This document shows, one piece after another, positions 40,917 to 49,635 of a stretch of 64,000 nt of DNA. The stretch's first letter is position 1; each line of letters starts with the position of its first letter. A program made the translations under genes and the position numbers. The notes beneath the pieces are model-generated. The model was not told the origin of the DNA, searched no databases, and saw only the letters and a program-made list of their open reading frames with translations. This DNA is from Eutypa lata (taxonomy: Eukaryota > Ascomycota > Sordariomycetes > Xylariales > Diatrypaceae): assembly GCA_022661535.1 (NCBI GenBank), contig JAKULF010000014.1, positions 1 to 64,000 on the forward strand. Reading direction: 5' to 3'.

Positions 40917-41865
40917 AAACGAAAAATTAAATCATTATTATGAATTGTTCAATCCGATATTAAACTAGCAGAGCTACTCAAAAGCCTAGTATAGTATATA
41001 TACTCTAAAGTTTGATGCCTCTTCTCACATGGACTACTGCGCGCGAAAACACCTAACAATCTCCCTGCCGTAGAATCTGTGTTGCGTGATAACATGACAC
41101 CTCCGTTGGTCTAGTCTTATATGCAGGTAAAGCTTTACTGAATTTATAGATCATATCTTAGAAACTAATGAAACGTGGAGTTGAATGCTTCTATCGCGGG
41201 TGGAGGAAGGAATCGGTATGGCTTTAGCTTGCCGTCCACGAGCAATCCTTCGAGGGTAGCTTTCTGGTAGCCCTCAACCTCCCAGGTATCCTGGTCAATC
41301 CCTTTTGTTGATGTTCCATTGCCCCACGCCTTGCGGCACCACCATGGCAGCGAGAGAGGGATACCTCTCTCTATACAAGCATGAACCTCTTTCTCAACTT
41401 TCTCTAAGCTATGAGCAAATATCTGCGGGTCTGCTCCATGCTTTCTCTTCAATGCTGAGGCGACTTCGTTGCCAGTGGCTTGCAGCTCTGAAAGGCCGAT
41501 GGCTCTTCCCTGCACCTGTGCTGGGGCCGTCCTGGCAAAAATAGATGCGTAAGCTGCAGCGACATAGTCTCTCGTGCTATTCAATGGTCAGCTTCCGAGT
41601 TCTCCTACAGAACTAACTGCAAGTGCTATATTGTGAAGACAACAGTGACGTTGGAATCTCAGATCTGTAATGTCTCCGAAAATCAAAAGGGGCTCGCTGG
41701 GCTTCGGATACGGAGAGAACTCTTTTCCTTTACTGACCATATGTTCAACTTCTGATTAGCGCTATCGCCAGTGAAGATGATTCTATTTCCGGTGTAATCA
41801 ACCCTTAAGAGACTATAGCCAAACATTTAGTTTCATTATTCGTGCTTTAAAGTATTCAAGTAACT

Positions 41866-42026
41866 TGTTATATATTATAAGATTAAAGTAATAAAGTAAT
41901 AACCCCTTTATATTAAATAATTTAAAGTTTAACTTTTTAAGTTTTTAAAAAAAATAACGAATTTAAAAACTTAAATATATATTTTATAAATCGATAATTA
42001 TATTAAACATTATTCGTTATTTAATA
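41866..42026 (+). repeat. LTR, left copy (heavily mutated)
   Basis: This 161-bp LTR begins TGTTATATATTATAAG and ends ATTCGTTATTTAATA. Its first 40 bp keep G residues that the right copy has lost. Its last 100 bp have T or A where the right copy has C or G (for example TTTTATAAATCGATAATT against CCCCGCAAACCGGTAATT). All differences seen are transitions. Confidence 0.9.
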
Positions 42027-42691
42027 AAATAATTTTTTTAATAATTTTTTTTTTAAAATTACGTTTTATTTTAATAATAAAGTTTATAATAATATATAAT
42101 AATTATTTATTTATTATTTTTTTTAATTTAAAAATTTATAAACTTTTTTAATAATTAATAATTTATTATTTTTTCGATTTAAAAATTTATTAACTTTTTT
42201 AATAATTAATTAATTATTAATTTATTTAATAATATTTTTTATTTTTTTTTTATTTAACGTTTTTTTAAAAAAATTATTAATAAAATTAATAAAATAATAA
42301 TTAATAATTTTAATAATTTTAATATTTTATTAATATAATTTAATTATTTTTAATTTTATAATAATAATAATTTAAAAATATAATAATATAATAAAATAAT
42401 AATTAATAATTTTATTATTTTATTAATACGATTTAATTATTATTAATTTTATAATAACGATAATATAATAACGTAATAATTTAATAACGATTTAATAATA
42501 TATAATTTATTAATAATTTAAAAATATAATAATATAATAATTTAACGGTTTTTAATTATTTAAATTCTTTTTTTAAATAATATTAACTTTTTATATAATT
42601 ATAATAATAATTTAATAATTTAATAATAACGATAAAAGAAAATAATAATATTATTATTTTATCGATTTAATTTATAAATTTCTTTTTAATT

Positions 42692-42852
42692 TATTATATA
42701 TTATAAAATTAAAATAATAAAATAATAACCTTTTTATATTAAATAATTTAAAGCTTAACCTTTTAAGTTTCTTAAAAAGATAACGACCTTAAAAACTTAA
42801 ATATATACCCCGCAAACCGGTAATTATATTAAATACCGCTCGTTACCTAACA
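42692..42852 (+). repeat. LTR, right copy (partly unmutated)
   Basis: This 161-bp LTR begins TATTATATATTATAAA, where the TG start has become TA, and ends CTCGTTACCTAACA. The half next to the gene exon keeps original C and G bases, so mutation falls off toward the single-copy gene. Confidence 0.9.
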
Positions 42853-43366
42853 TAACTTCCCCAATGGCGAATGCCGACTCGGCGAAAGAGCCCACAAGCA
42901 TTGTGGCTGTGGGTATGCCAGCGTCCTTCGCCGCTGTTTCGACCTCATGCTTAGCCTTATTCACAGGGACCCGTAAGCCTTGCTCATCGTGCACAGGGGG
43001 TCCAAGATCTGATGGCACGAATAGTTTGACGTTGGTGCTTGGGATGGCCTTGACGAAAGCATGCTGCCTTTCCACGCCTTCATGGCCAACTAAAGAGCTT
43101 TGAACATTTGTTAGCAACAAGAGAAAGATGCCCTATCGTGGTGGTGAGTCTTACATTAGGATATCGATGTCTTGTAGAGCATCAATAAGTTGCTGCTGGT
43201 TTTTCACATCCACTTCGACCTTGGTGACGCTTGGTGGTAGACTAGATGCGTCCGACCCAGGCCGGTAGAGCACTTTAATCGGTGCGCCTGAGGACACGAG
43301 GGCATCGACGATGGCAGAGCTGGCCCAGCCACGATGGCTATACACAGCAATGCGGTTGTATGGCAT

Positions 43367-43986
43367 GGTGTATGAGTGAGAGTGAGAGTAATGAGTCAAT
43401 GGGGAAACGAGGATCACTTAATTAGATACTGAGGTGCCGTATTTATTAATACCAGGTTATGACCGCAATATGACCCATCCCCCTCAAGGGCAAAGCCTAA
43501 TGATGTCTGGCCCTAGGACATACGTATATCACCCGAACATTCAAGTCCATCATCACCATAATTATGCCCACAGCAGGTATGATTACCAACCTTAGTAAAC
43601 CATTACCTTCAGGATTCGCCTATCAGCTTAAAGACAACCTCACTAGGCTACTGCTCTAGCTACCTTTTAAGCTTCATTACTAAAGCGGGTAATGAGATGA
43701 CAAAGTATTTAATAAGTGGTTCTATCGTAGCGGAGGAAATTTGACCCTAAAAAATCACTTCCGGAATATTGAGTAAGTTGCTTATCAGATGCATCCCAAA
43801 ATATGGTTCTGCTCTCATCGCTATACTTCTAGAAGCTCGCCCTTCTGGCAGAAATGGTTATCCCGTCTCAGACTTGAAGCGGCTTCATCTCTTTCGCTCT
43901 CGTTTCCGCTGTGCTTACTTCCCATGGGCTAGTTCTGAGGCTAGGCTTGTAGGTATTAAGTAGCTTGTTTAGGCGGTGGAACTACC
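43367..43986. other. Intergenic, no gene seen
   Basis: The promoter of the NmrA-like gene lies at the left, with TGAGAGTGAGAG purine-rich repeats just before its ATG. A 64-codon frame at 43769-43963 has no recognisable protein. The right half may belong to the decayed LINE that follows. Confidence 0.4.
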
Positions 43987-44220
43987 TCACTCCCTTTTCT
44001 GGCATCGTTTCATCGCATAGAATCTCAGTATAATCACGGCGTGTACGTAGCTGTCGTGGGCTGCGTGGGCTAGCAATTTCCTTAGTATCTCCCTCTGTTC
44101 TTCGAGCAACGGGCAGTTAAGCATTAGGTAGGTAGCTGTGCCATTGCCAGTGTTGCACTAGCATCGTAGCGTGTTGATGTCGGGAACTCCGCGGAAGGAT
44201 AAAAAGCTTCTGGCACATAA
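43987..44220 (-). pseudogene. C-terminal fragment of a LINE (non-LTR retrotransposon) ORF2
   Basis: Read on the minus strand, the frame ending at TGA 43989-43987 gives LSFRGVPDINTLRC, one in-frame stop (TAG), then CNTGNGTATYLMLNCPLLEE and a basic tail ending CQKRE. The spacing C-x-C-x(n)-Y/H-L-x3-C-P is the zinc-knuckle tail that follows reverse transcriptase in fungal Tad1-type and related LINEs (there usually C-x-C-G, then H-x-L-x2-C). The stop interrupts it, and the reverse transcriptase proper is absent or unreadable upstream. Base composition is normal, so this is an old fragment that was not strongly RIP-mutated. Confidence 0.55.
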
Positions 44221-44798
44221 TGCATTATCTCAGGTACTTCGGGGTGCTACAAACACATAAATACTTTCGCACTGCAATGTACCTCTGCCTGGCAACTATA
44301 ACTATGTAGGTTTGAAGGGTGAGAAGAGAGGCTGCGCAGATATGGCTGAGGGAAGGATGGGGGTAGGCCCCGAAAAGGGGATGAGAGCGGAGATCACTCA
44401 GATACCCGCAAGGTTACCTATGGTCATCGCAGTTTTATACATGGTTTATAACAGTATTTAAGATATCCAAACATAAGATCGTTGATAATTTGACCAGTAC
44501 CAGTAGTCCTTGTGTTCTAATGATCCCATGAAATGAGTCTTTCCTGATGGGCGGGCAGAAGCCCGTTATTTGCCGCAAATAGGGGCCGTGTAGAGTAGTA
44601 AACCCTCTTGACCACCTTTACTATCATAGCCGCAACATTCTTCGAAACACGATTTACCGGCACTGTTATTGTGGCCTCGTTGGAAAATATAGAGCTAACC
44701 TGGCAACTCTTGCTTATGCTGTCAGTTTGACCCCTGAATCCCACGACGCGGTGGAGACTAACTCGAAAAGAATGAGAATACCGACCCTCTTATCCTAG
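44221..44798. other. Intergenic, no gene seen
   Basis: A 75-codon minus-strand frame at 44517-44744 has no recognisable protein. The right end is the 3' flank of the DUF6594 gene. Confidence 0.4.
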
Positions 44799-46056
44799 CT
44801 AGGCTTTGGTATTCGACAGGAACACCACATTGACGGCAGCGTATCTATTGAGCTCCAATATGAGCGATTACTCCATCTCTGATGTCGGAGAGGAAACGGA
44901 AACGGACAGCAGCGAGGATAGGCAAAAGACAGGGACACACACGCGGACGTGGCAGCGAACACCTCAATCATACGAGCGTTCGTCATGAGGGCCAAGGCGA
45001 GCGCGAAAAGGGTCGAAGCGGCGATGATAGTGGCTAATCTAAGCAGGTCGCTTGTGACAAAGTACTGCACCACGACGGAGCAGACGGGGAGCAGGGACGC
45101 CACGACGGTGACGATGACGCGCAAGGTCGCAGCTAGTAGGCTATCGTCATATTCACATATGTCTGGGCCCATGCCATCCTCGACTGGGTCCTATGGAACT
45201 TGTCAGCTCATATTCTCCGCGTAACCTATCTGTGTGATACTCTGTTCGGGTAGGTAGTGGCTAGGTAGGTGGTAGTGCTGCTATAGTCCGACCTTGAACT
45301 TTTCACCAACCGCGCTGTGCCATTTCGGAATCAGACCACATGTAAACCAGCGGGAAAAGAAGTCCGGAGCGGAGCGAGCCCTGATTGCGACAAGGTCTTT
45401 CTCGTACTGCTCACTGTAGGAATGGCGGTCGATGCCGAGGAGTGGGAAATTGCCCATACGTGGCCGAATCAGCCACTTGCGAAGGAAGTCGAGGTCGTAA
45501 GAAGAGGGAGTTCCTAGCCTTGCGATATTGGCTTGTTTAAGTAGGATGTCATCCATTAGAGTGTTAGTATGCTTTCCCTAGCTATGATGCCTTGCTGTGG
45601 TCCGCAACGCACTATATTGCCCAAGCTTATCCCGAATCTCAAGAACCTTCTCCCACTGTTCCGCTTCTTCTTCAGCCTCGTTATGAGATAGCGACCACCA
45701 GTCCTTAGCATAATAGAGCCGTTCGGCATTATCTGCGTCTCGCCTAGCAAGATTCTCCAGCTCTTGCTCAAGATGGGTAAGCTCGGCCTTTACCATGTTA
45801 ACAGATAGCCATTATGCAATTGGAAGTTGTCATGGGCTTATTGAACACATCCCAAAGTGAGACAAATGCAGTGGTTCTGGATTCCTGTGTTTCGGGAAGT
45901 GACCGTTCTTGAAATTGACCGAGACTGATGCCAAAATCGAGGAATACTGACCTGCAAATATAGTAGATTGAGCGAGTTCAAGTTGCGGAACCGTCTGTAT
46001 ATGGCGCATTCATCCTGGCGGCCCATCACTTGACTTATTTTAGCATATCCTTCCAT
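44799..46056 (-). pseudogene. DUF6594-family membrane protein, one splice acceptor lost
   Basis: Five exons reconstruct to about 278 residues: 46056-45952, 45787-45613, 45555-45293, 45190-44943 and 44844-44799. The start EGYAKISQVMG...AIYRRFRNLNSLNLLYLQ and the continuation AELTHLEQELENLARRD are typical of DUF6594, a fungal family with a coiled-coil N-terminal half and a membrane C-terminus. Three hydrophobic segments lie at about 199-225, 231-250 and 255-273. Introns 1, 3 and 4 have GT...AG (GTCAGT, GTCGGA, GTGTGT). Intron 2 (45612-45556, 57 bp) has donor GTGCGT and a good CTAAC, but ends AA, not AG. Without splicing, the frame meets TAG nearby. One G-to-A change would explain it. The function of the family is unknown. 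An unrecognised alternative acceptor would make the gene intact. Confidence 0.75.
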
Positions 46057-46480
46057 TATAGGGGTTGATGTAGGTTGCGTACTCAGAAGGTAGTGAACTA
46101 TCCCTTAGTATCTTGGTATCCCATGGTTATATACCGTCTATCAAACTCGAAACATACAGAGAGTTGTGTGGTCGCATGCATATCAAGTGGTAAGGCAATC
46201 TAAATGCGTTAGCATCTTTGCAGAAAGCCTTACAAGGGGTGATTAATGGTTGGTTACAGGCGATAATGTCCTATTATGATTAGATCTCACCCCCCTATAG
46301 CTCGGAGGCGTTATGAGAGTTTGGGCACCAACCATACGCCTCCAGGTCGGCTTGCAGATATGACGGACATAACCACTAGGTAAGGTCGCATTTAGAAGTA
46401 CGCAGCTCATGTAACTTTTTAATCAACGAACAGGTCGCGCACCAGATGTAGGGAGCTCAGCCCCCTCTTAGTAGGATATC
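46057..46480. other. Intergenic, divergent promoter region
   Basis: It separates the minus-strand DUF6594 gene from the plus-strand retropepsin-like gene and so should hold both promoters. No further gene is seen. Confidence 0.45.
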
Positions 46481-47137
46481 ATGCCAGCTCACCCTAGACC
46501 CTTATCACTCTTGCGACTGAGTTGGAAGGAACTAAACTTGCGCTTCAACAGACTCGGCATCTACCACCACCTCTGTTCTAATTGGAGTGCAAGTCCCACG
46601 CCAGGGCCTAGGAAAATGGATCCTCAGTCACAGAACAGCACCACTACTAGCTCGATCCCCGGCACCGGGATATGGGGTACGATCTTGAAGTCTAAAGGTG
46701 GACCCTACGATGTCCGGATGACGGACGACACGGGAACACCGGTCAATTGGATCCACCCGGATCTTATCAAGCGCTGCAAGCTAGATCGAGAGATTTGCCA
46801 GACCGAAATGTTCAAAGATTTTCACGGAAAGCCTTTCAAGGTGAAGGAATACGTATGGTTCACGTGGGTCGGCAGACTGGACGACAAAACCTACGCGGGA
46901 GTCTTCTATCCCGCACCCAGGGAGTCTGAGATCGATGTCCTCCTCGGTGATGATTTTGTAAAGACCAACGGGAGGGCTCAAGACGTGTGCGCTCCGGAGC
47001 GGAGATTAAAAGACATGCGATTATTTGCCCAGAGCTCAATGTCGGCTAGTGTACCCCTGAACCACCCGCTGAATCTCAGAACCTCGAGTATGCTAATTAT
47101 GCCAACAGAAACAGGAAAAGAAGGACATTCAGGCTAA
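46481..47137 (+). CDS. Hypothetical protein with retropepsin-like motif
   Basis: The open frame has 218 codons. A more likely start is the Met at 46616, since the 45 residues before it look like untranslated sequence. From there, residues 31-50 read YDVRMTDDTGTPVNWIHPDL, containing a DTG as in aspartic proteases, and near residue 118 comes IDVLLGDDFV, resembling the hydrophobic-Gly flap partner of retropepsins. The middle (VKEYVWFTWVGR) is a strand that fits this fold. The 3' end is uncertain. A 124-bp intron from GTGTGC at 46985 to AACAG at 47108 would lead in phase to a Lys/Glu-rich tail (KQEKKDIQANKEEHDRQAAE...) ending at 47261. Proteins of this kind are common, uncharacterised and lineage-specific in filamentous fungi. 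A transposon origin (gag-pol protease) is possible but unproven. Confidence 0.6.
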   Translation: MPAHPRPLSLLRLSWKELNLRFNRLGIYHHLCSNWSASPTPGPRKMDPQSQNSTTTSSIPGTGIWGTILKSKGGPYDVRMTDDTGTPVNWIHPDLIKRCKLDREICQTEMFKDFHGKPFKVKEYVWFTWVGRLDDKTYAGVFYPAPRESEIDVLLGDDFVKTNGRAQDVCAPERRLKDMRLFAQSSMSASVPLNHPLNLRTSSMLIMPTETGKEGHSG

Positions 47138-47261
47138 TAAGGAGGAACACGATAGACAAGCTGCTGAATTGTCTAAGAGGATTAATGGGACGCCTAAGAA
47201 GAGCGATAACAAGAAGAATGATAAAAGACATGGATCGTCGTCGCACCAGAAGGGGAAATAG

Positions 47262-48455
47262 GGTACAAATTGTTACTAAATTAATCAACGCCTTCCACTA
47301 TACACCTGCTTGCCTATGTGATGTATATATGGTCCGGTTATGATAGGCAAAGTAGAAACAATTATAAAATTTAAATAATCTTATTAATGGAATACTCCTT
47401 GGTTACCACTGTCTAAAGGCATATTATTCATATTTAATACCTACTTCAAGAGACTATTAACATGTCATTAAATTTGGCAAAGACTTGGGGCAAATACATG
47501 TATCTGCATCAGGTATGCAAGTAATTCAACTTATATTAGGTACCTACCTACAATAATGTATCATGTAGACTTAACTATAATTACATCACTTTTGAAAGAT
47601 AAGAGAATCAGAATAACTGAGGTTGTACTGTTATCGACAACTATCCATGTATATAGGTATTCTACACCTCCCATTTCACCTGACTTGGGCCGTAATCGGG
47701 CAGATGTCAGGTCATGTCCTCGTCCAGATCTGGTAAATAGGTAGCTTTCGCGGCATCTGCGTCGGTGACTGTGGTGAGACGCCATCCCCTGGGGTCCAGA
47801 GCCTACCACCAGCTTGCGGGGATATCTGAAAATCCGGGTCTTGTTAATATTAGATAACTAAGCCCTACTACCAGCTTGCGGGGATCCCGGAAAATCCGAG
47901 TCTTGCTGGTGTTAGGTGATCTGTAGGTCCGCGAAGACGTTGGCTGAATCTGCTATGTAGTCCCCCAGTCCCGATACCTAGGTATGTACACACCTACGTA
48001 ATAATCTACATGCCCACCCTCACAATAACCATCAACTAAAAACGCTCCCCGAAACAAACCTCCCTCCCTGCCTCCTCACGGCAGCCAGCCCACCAAGATC
48101 CAAGCACCTACACAGAGCGGCAATGATAGTGGGGTAGTGGGGTAGCGGAACGGATCGATAATGCTAATTGGATTATTGGGGAAGTACCCTACTAGTCCTA
48201 CGAAGTATATATATGTAGGTAGATATAGGTTTACCTAGGTGGTTAAAGGTCTAAACTGTCAGTGCTAGCCTGCTATAATTACCTCCCCATGCATTATAGT
48301 CCAACCAAGCATCGAATTCATCAGTTAGACGTAGAAGGGAAGACACAACACCACCGCGGTACACATCTCTTCGCCGGCCCCGTCCCAATACCATCATTTA
48401 TGCATACAATCTGTAAATAAAACATCAAATTATCTATCACTCTTTTTACTTTCAG
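47262..48455. other. Intergenic, one short tandem repeat
   Basis: Frames of 62-82 codons on both strands at 47556-47809 overlap and look like chance. A 62-bp tandem repeat lies at 47800-47922. The end of the stretch must contain the promoter and first exon of the next gene. GTAAAT at 48413 and CTTTCAG at 48449-48455 are candidate splice sites. Confidence 0.45.
47800..47922. repeat. 62-bp tandem duplication
   Basis: AGCCTACCACCAGCTTGCGG starts the first copy and AGCCCTACTACCAGCTTGCG the second. Both go on through GAAAATCCG and GTCTTG. The copies differ by many transitions (CTGGTGTTAGGTGAT against TTAATATTAGATAAC) and a few transversions. Confidence 0.8.
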
Positions 48456-49635
48456 AGCCCCCCTACTCTATTGGCCTGGCGCAAGGTTCCTGGTGAACCT
48501 GTTAGACCGAGGACAGTACCACTGGCTATGTCGCAAGATACCTTCGTTGCCCGACAGCGCAGGTCATCCCGTTGTTCCAAGCGCCCTAAGTAACGACACA
48601 ACCAACGCGTCATATCGGCAGGAGGAAATCGCAGTGGGGTTAATGGGTTGGCTTCCCTTTTGGGGTTCTATGCCAAAATTAGGGGAGGAATGCAAGCCTG
48701 GCCAAGCCGCGAAGGGCTCCCTGGTGCATTATGTCGAAGGTTTGATCCAAGAGAGAATCCAAGATCATCCGGACCAAGTCGATCTCCGATCAATGGAAGA
48801 TTATGTAAAGAGCTTCGACATCGTCAAACGATCAGGCCAAGATCCGTGTACATACTGGATATCGAATTGCATCCAGTACTACCAAAAAATCCAAGCGCTA
48901 CCTTCCCTCGCGATGTCCATAGCATCGAGAACCTCCGACGGTGACATCGGGTCGTCGTCCTCATCATCTAACACTGGATCCCGGCGTTATAGCTCTACCT
49001 CGAGAAGTATAGATGCTGAAAACGAAATAGTACGTACGCTATTCACCCGCTTCCTCGCGTGACTTGTTCGAATTCCTAGATCTCTCATTTTCATCGTGTT
49101 AACTGACTGTTGGTCTCGTAGCTTAGGCCCATTCCCTTTGATATTATCACGAGAACCCAACCACCGCGAGAGCGCCCGATCATGGTCACACCCAAACGTG
49201 GGTCATCCGAGAATTATATTTCGCGAAGAATTGCTGCGGAGTGTGGATTCATAGGAGAACCCGATTCCAGAATAGATGCCGTCTTGAAGCTAGGCCAGGA
49301 CAGGCGCATATGTTCTCTGCTTGTGCGTGAGATGGAACCCGATCTTGTTCTCATGGAGGAATTCGTATTGTTATTCCACTTGTACCGACCTGGGGATGGG
49401 ATGTATGATCATCTTCACCAGTCCTCCACTGGCGATCAGAGTAAGATCAAAGCTGCCCGATTTTCCTCCGTTTTCATGGGTTTATCTTGCTAACTTGATT
49501 GTTCTAGCATCGAACTTGACGACTTCGAGAATTCAAGATTCAACGTTAAGCCATGCTACCTTAAGCAGTCGAGATCGCGATAAAACCCTCGCTTTGCTTG
49601 AAGAAATCGCTTGGAAACTGTTAAAAAATTCCTAA
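48456..49635 (+). CDS. Hypothetical protein with degenerate retropepsin-like segment (5' exon unknown)
   Basis: Exons 48456-49029, 49122-49440 and 49508-49635 are linked by introns of 92 bp (GTACGT, GTTAACTGAC, CGTAG) and 67 bp (GTAAGA, CTAAC, TTCTAG). All phases match. The frame is open to the AG at 48455, so the true start lies in an upstream exon. An ATG at 48401 with a GTAAAT donor at 48413 is one candidate, but its phase works only with a second AG at 48457. The first part (LLYWPGARFLVNLLDRGQYH) is of unknown type, followed by a Ser-rich linker. Exon 2 reads RPIMVTPKRGSSENYISRRI, which resembles the DTGSSxNYIS active-site segment of retropepsin-like fungal proteins with the catalytic DTG changed to KRG. 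If that alignment is right, the protein is not a protease. No lesion is seen. Confidence 0.7.

Larger units (their letters stand above)
41866..42852. mobile_element. 987-bp LTR element (TRIM-like) inside the NmrA-like gene
   Basis: Two 161-bp direct repeats (41866-42026 and 42692-42852) flank 665 bp of AT-only interior. The element starts TGTTA and ends TAACA. TAACT stands directly before it (41861-41865) and directly after it (42853-42857), a 5-bp target duplication as made by retroviral-type integrases. There is no coding capacity, so it would need proteins from another element. The interior contains an internal duplication of AATAATTTTATTATTTTATT-like sequence. No primer-binding site or polypurine tract is readable after mutation. 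It sits seven bases into an intron of the NmrA-like gene. Confidence 0.9.
41165..43366 (-). pseudogene. NmrA-like / isoflavone-reductase-family gene split by an LTR element
   Basis: Four coding pieces remain in order: 43366-43155, 43097-42861, 41803-41738 and 41576-41165. The first intron is 57 bp (GTAAGA, GCTAAC, AAAG) and the last is 161 bp (GTCAGT, GCTGACC, ATAG). The protein starts MPYNRIAVYSHRGWASSAIV, a divergent Rossmann start in which the usual GxxGxxG is GHRG-like (here SHRG). It continues with FVPSDLGPP, then TGNRIIFTGDSANQKLNIC, TRDYVAAAYASIFART and EVEGYQKATLEGLL. NmrA-like proteins bind NAD(P) and act as redox sensors or reductases. The middle intron now contains a 987-bp LTR insertion (41866-42852), and its donor reads GGAAGT where GTAAGT is expected. 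The exons show no stop or frameshift, so the coding parts look recently lost or even spliced around the insertion. The start at 43366 is chosen over an upstream in-frame ATG at 43417 because family proteins begin here. Confidence 0.85.
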
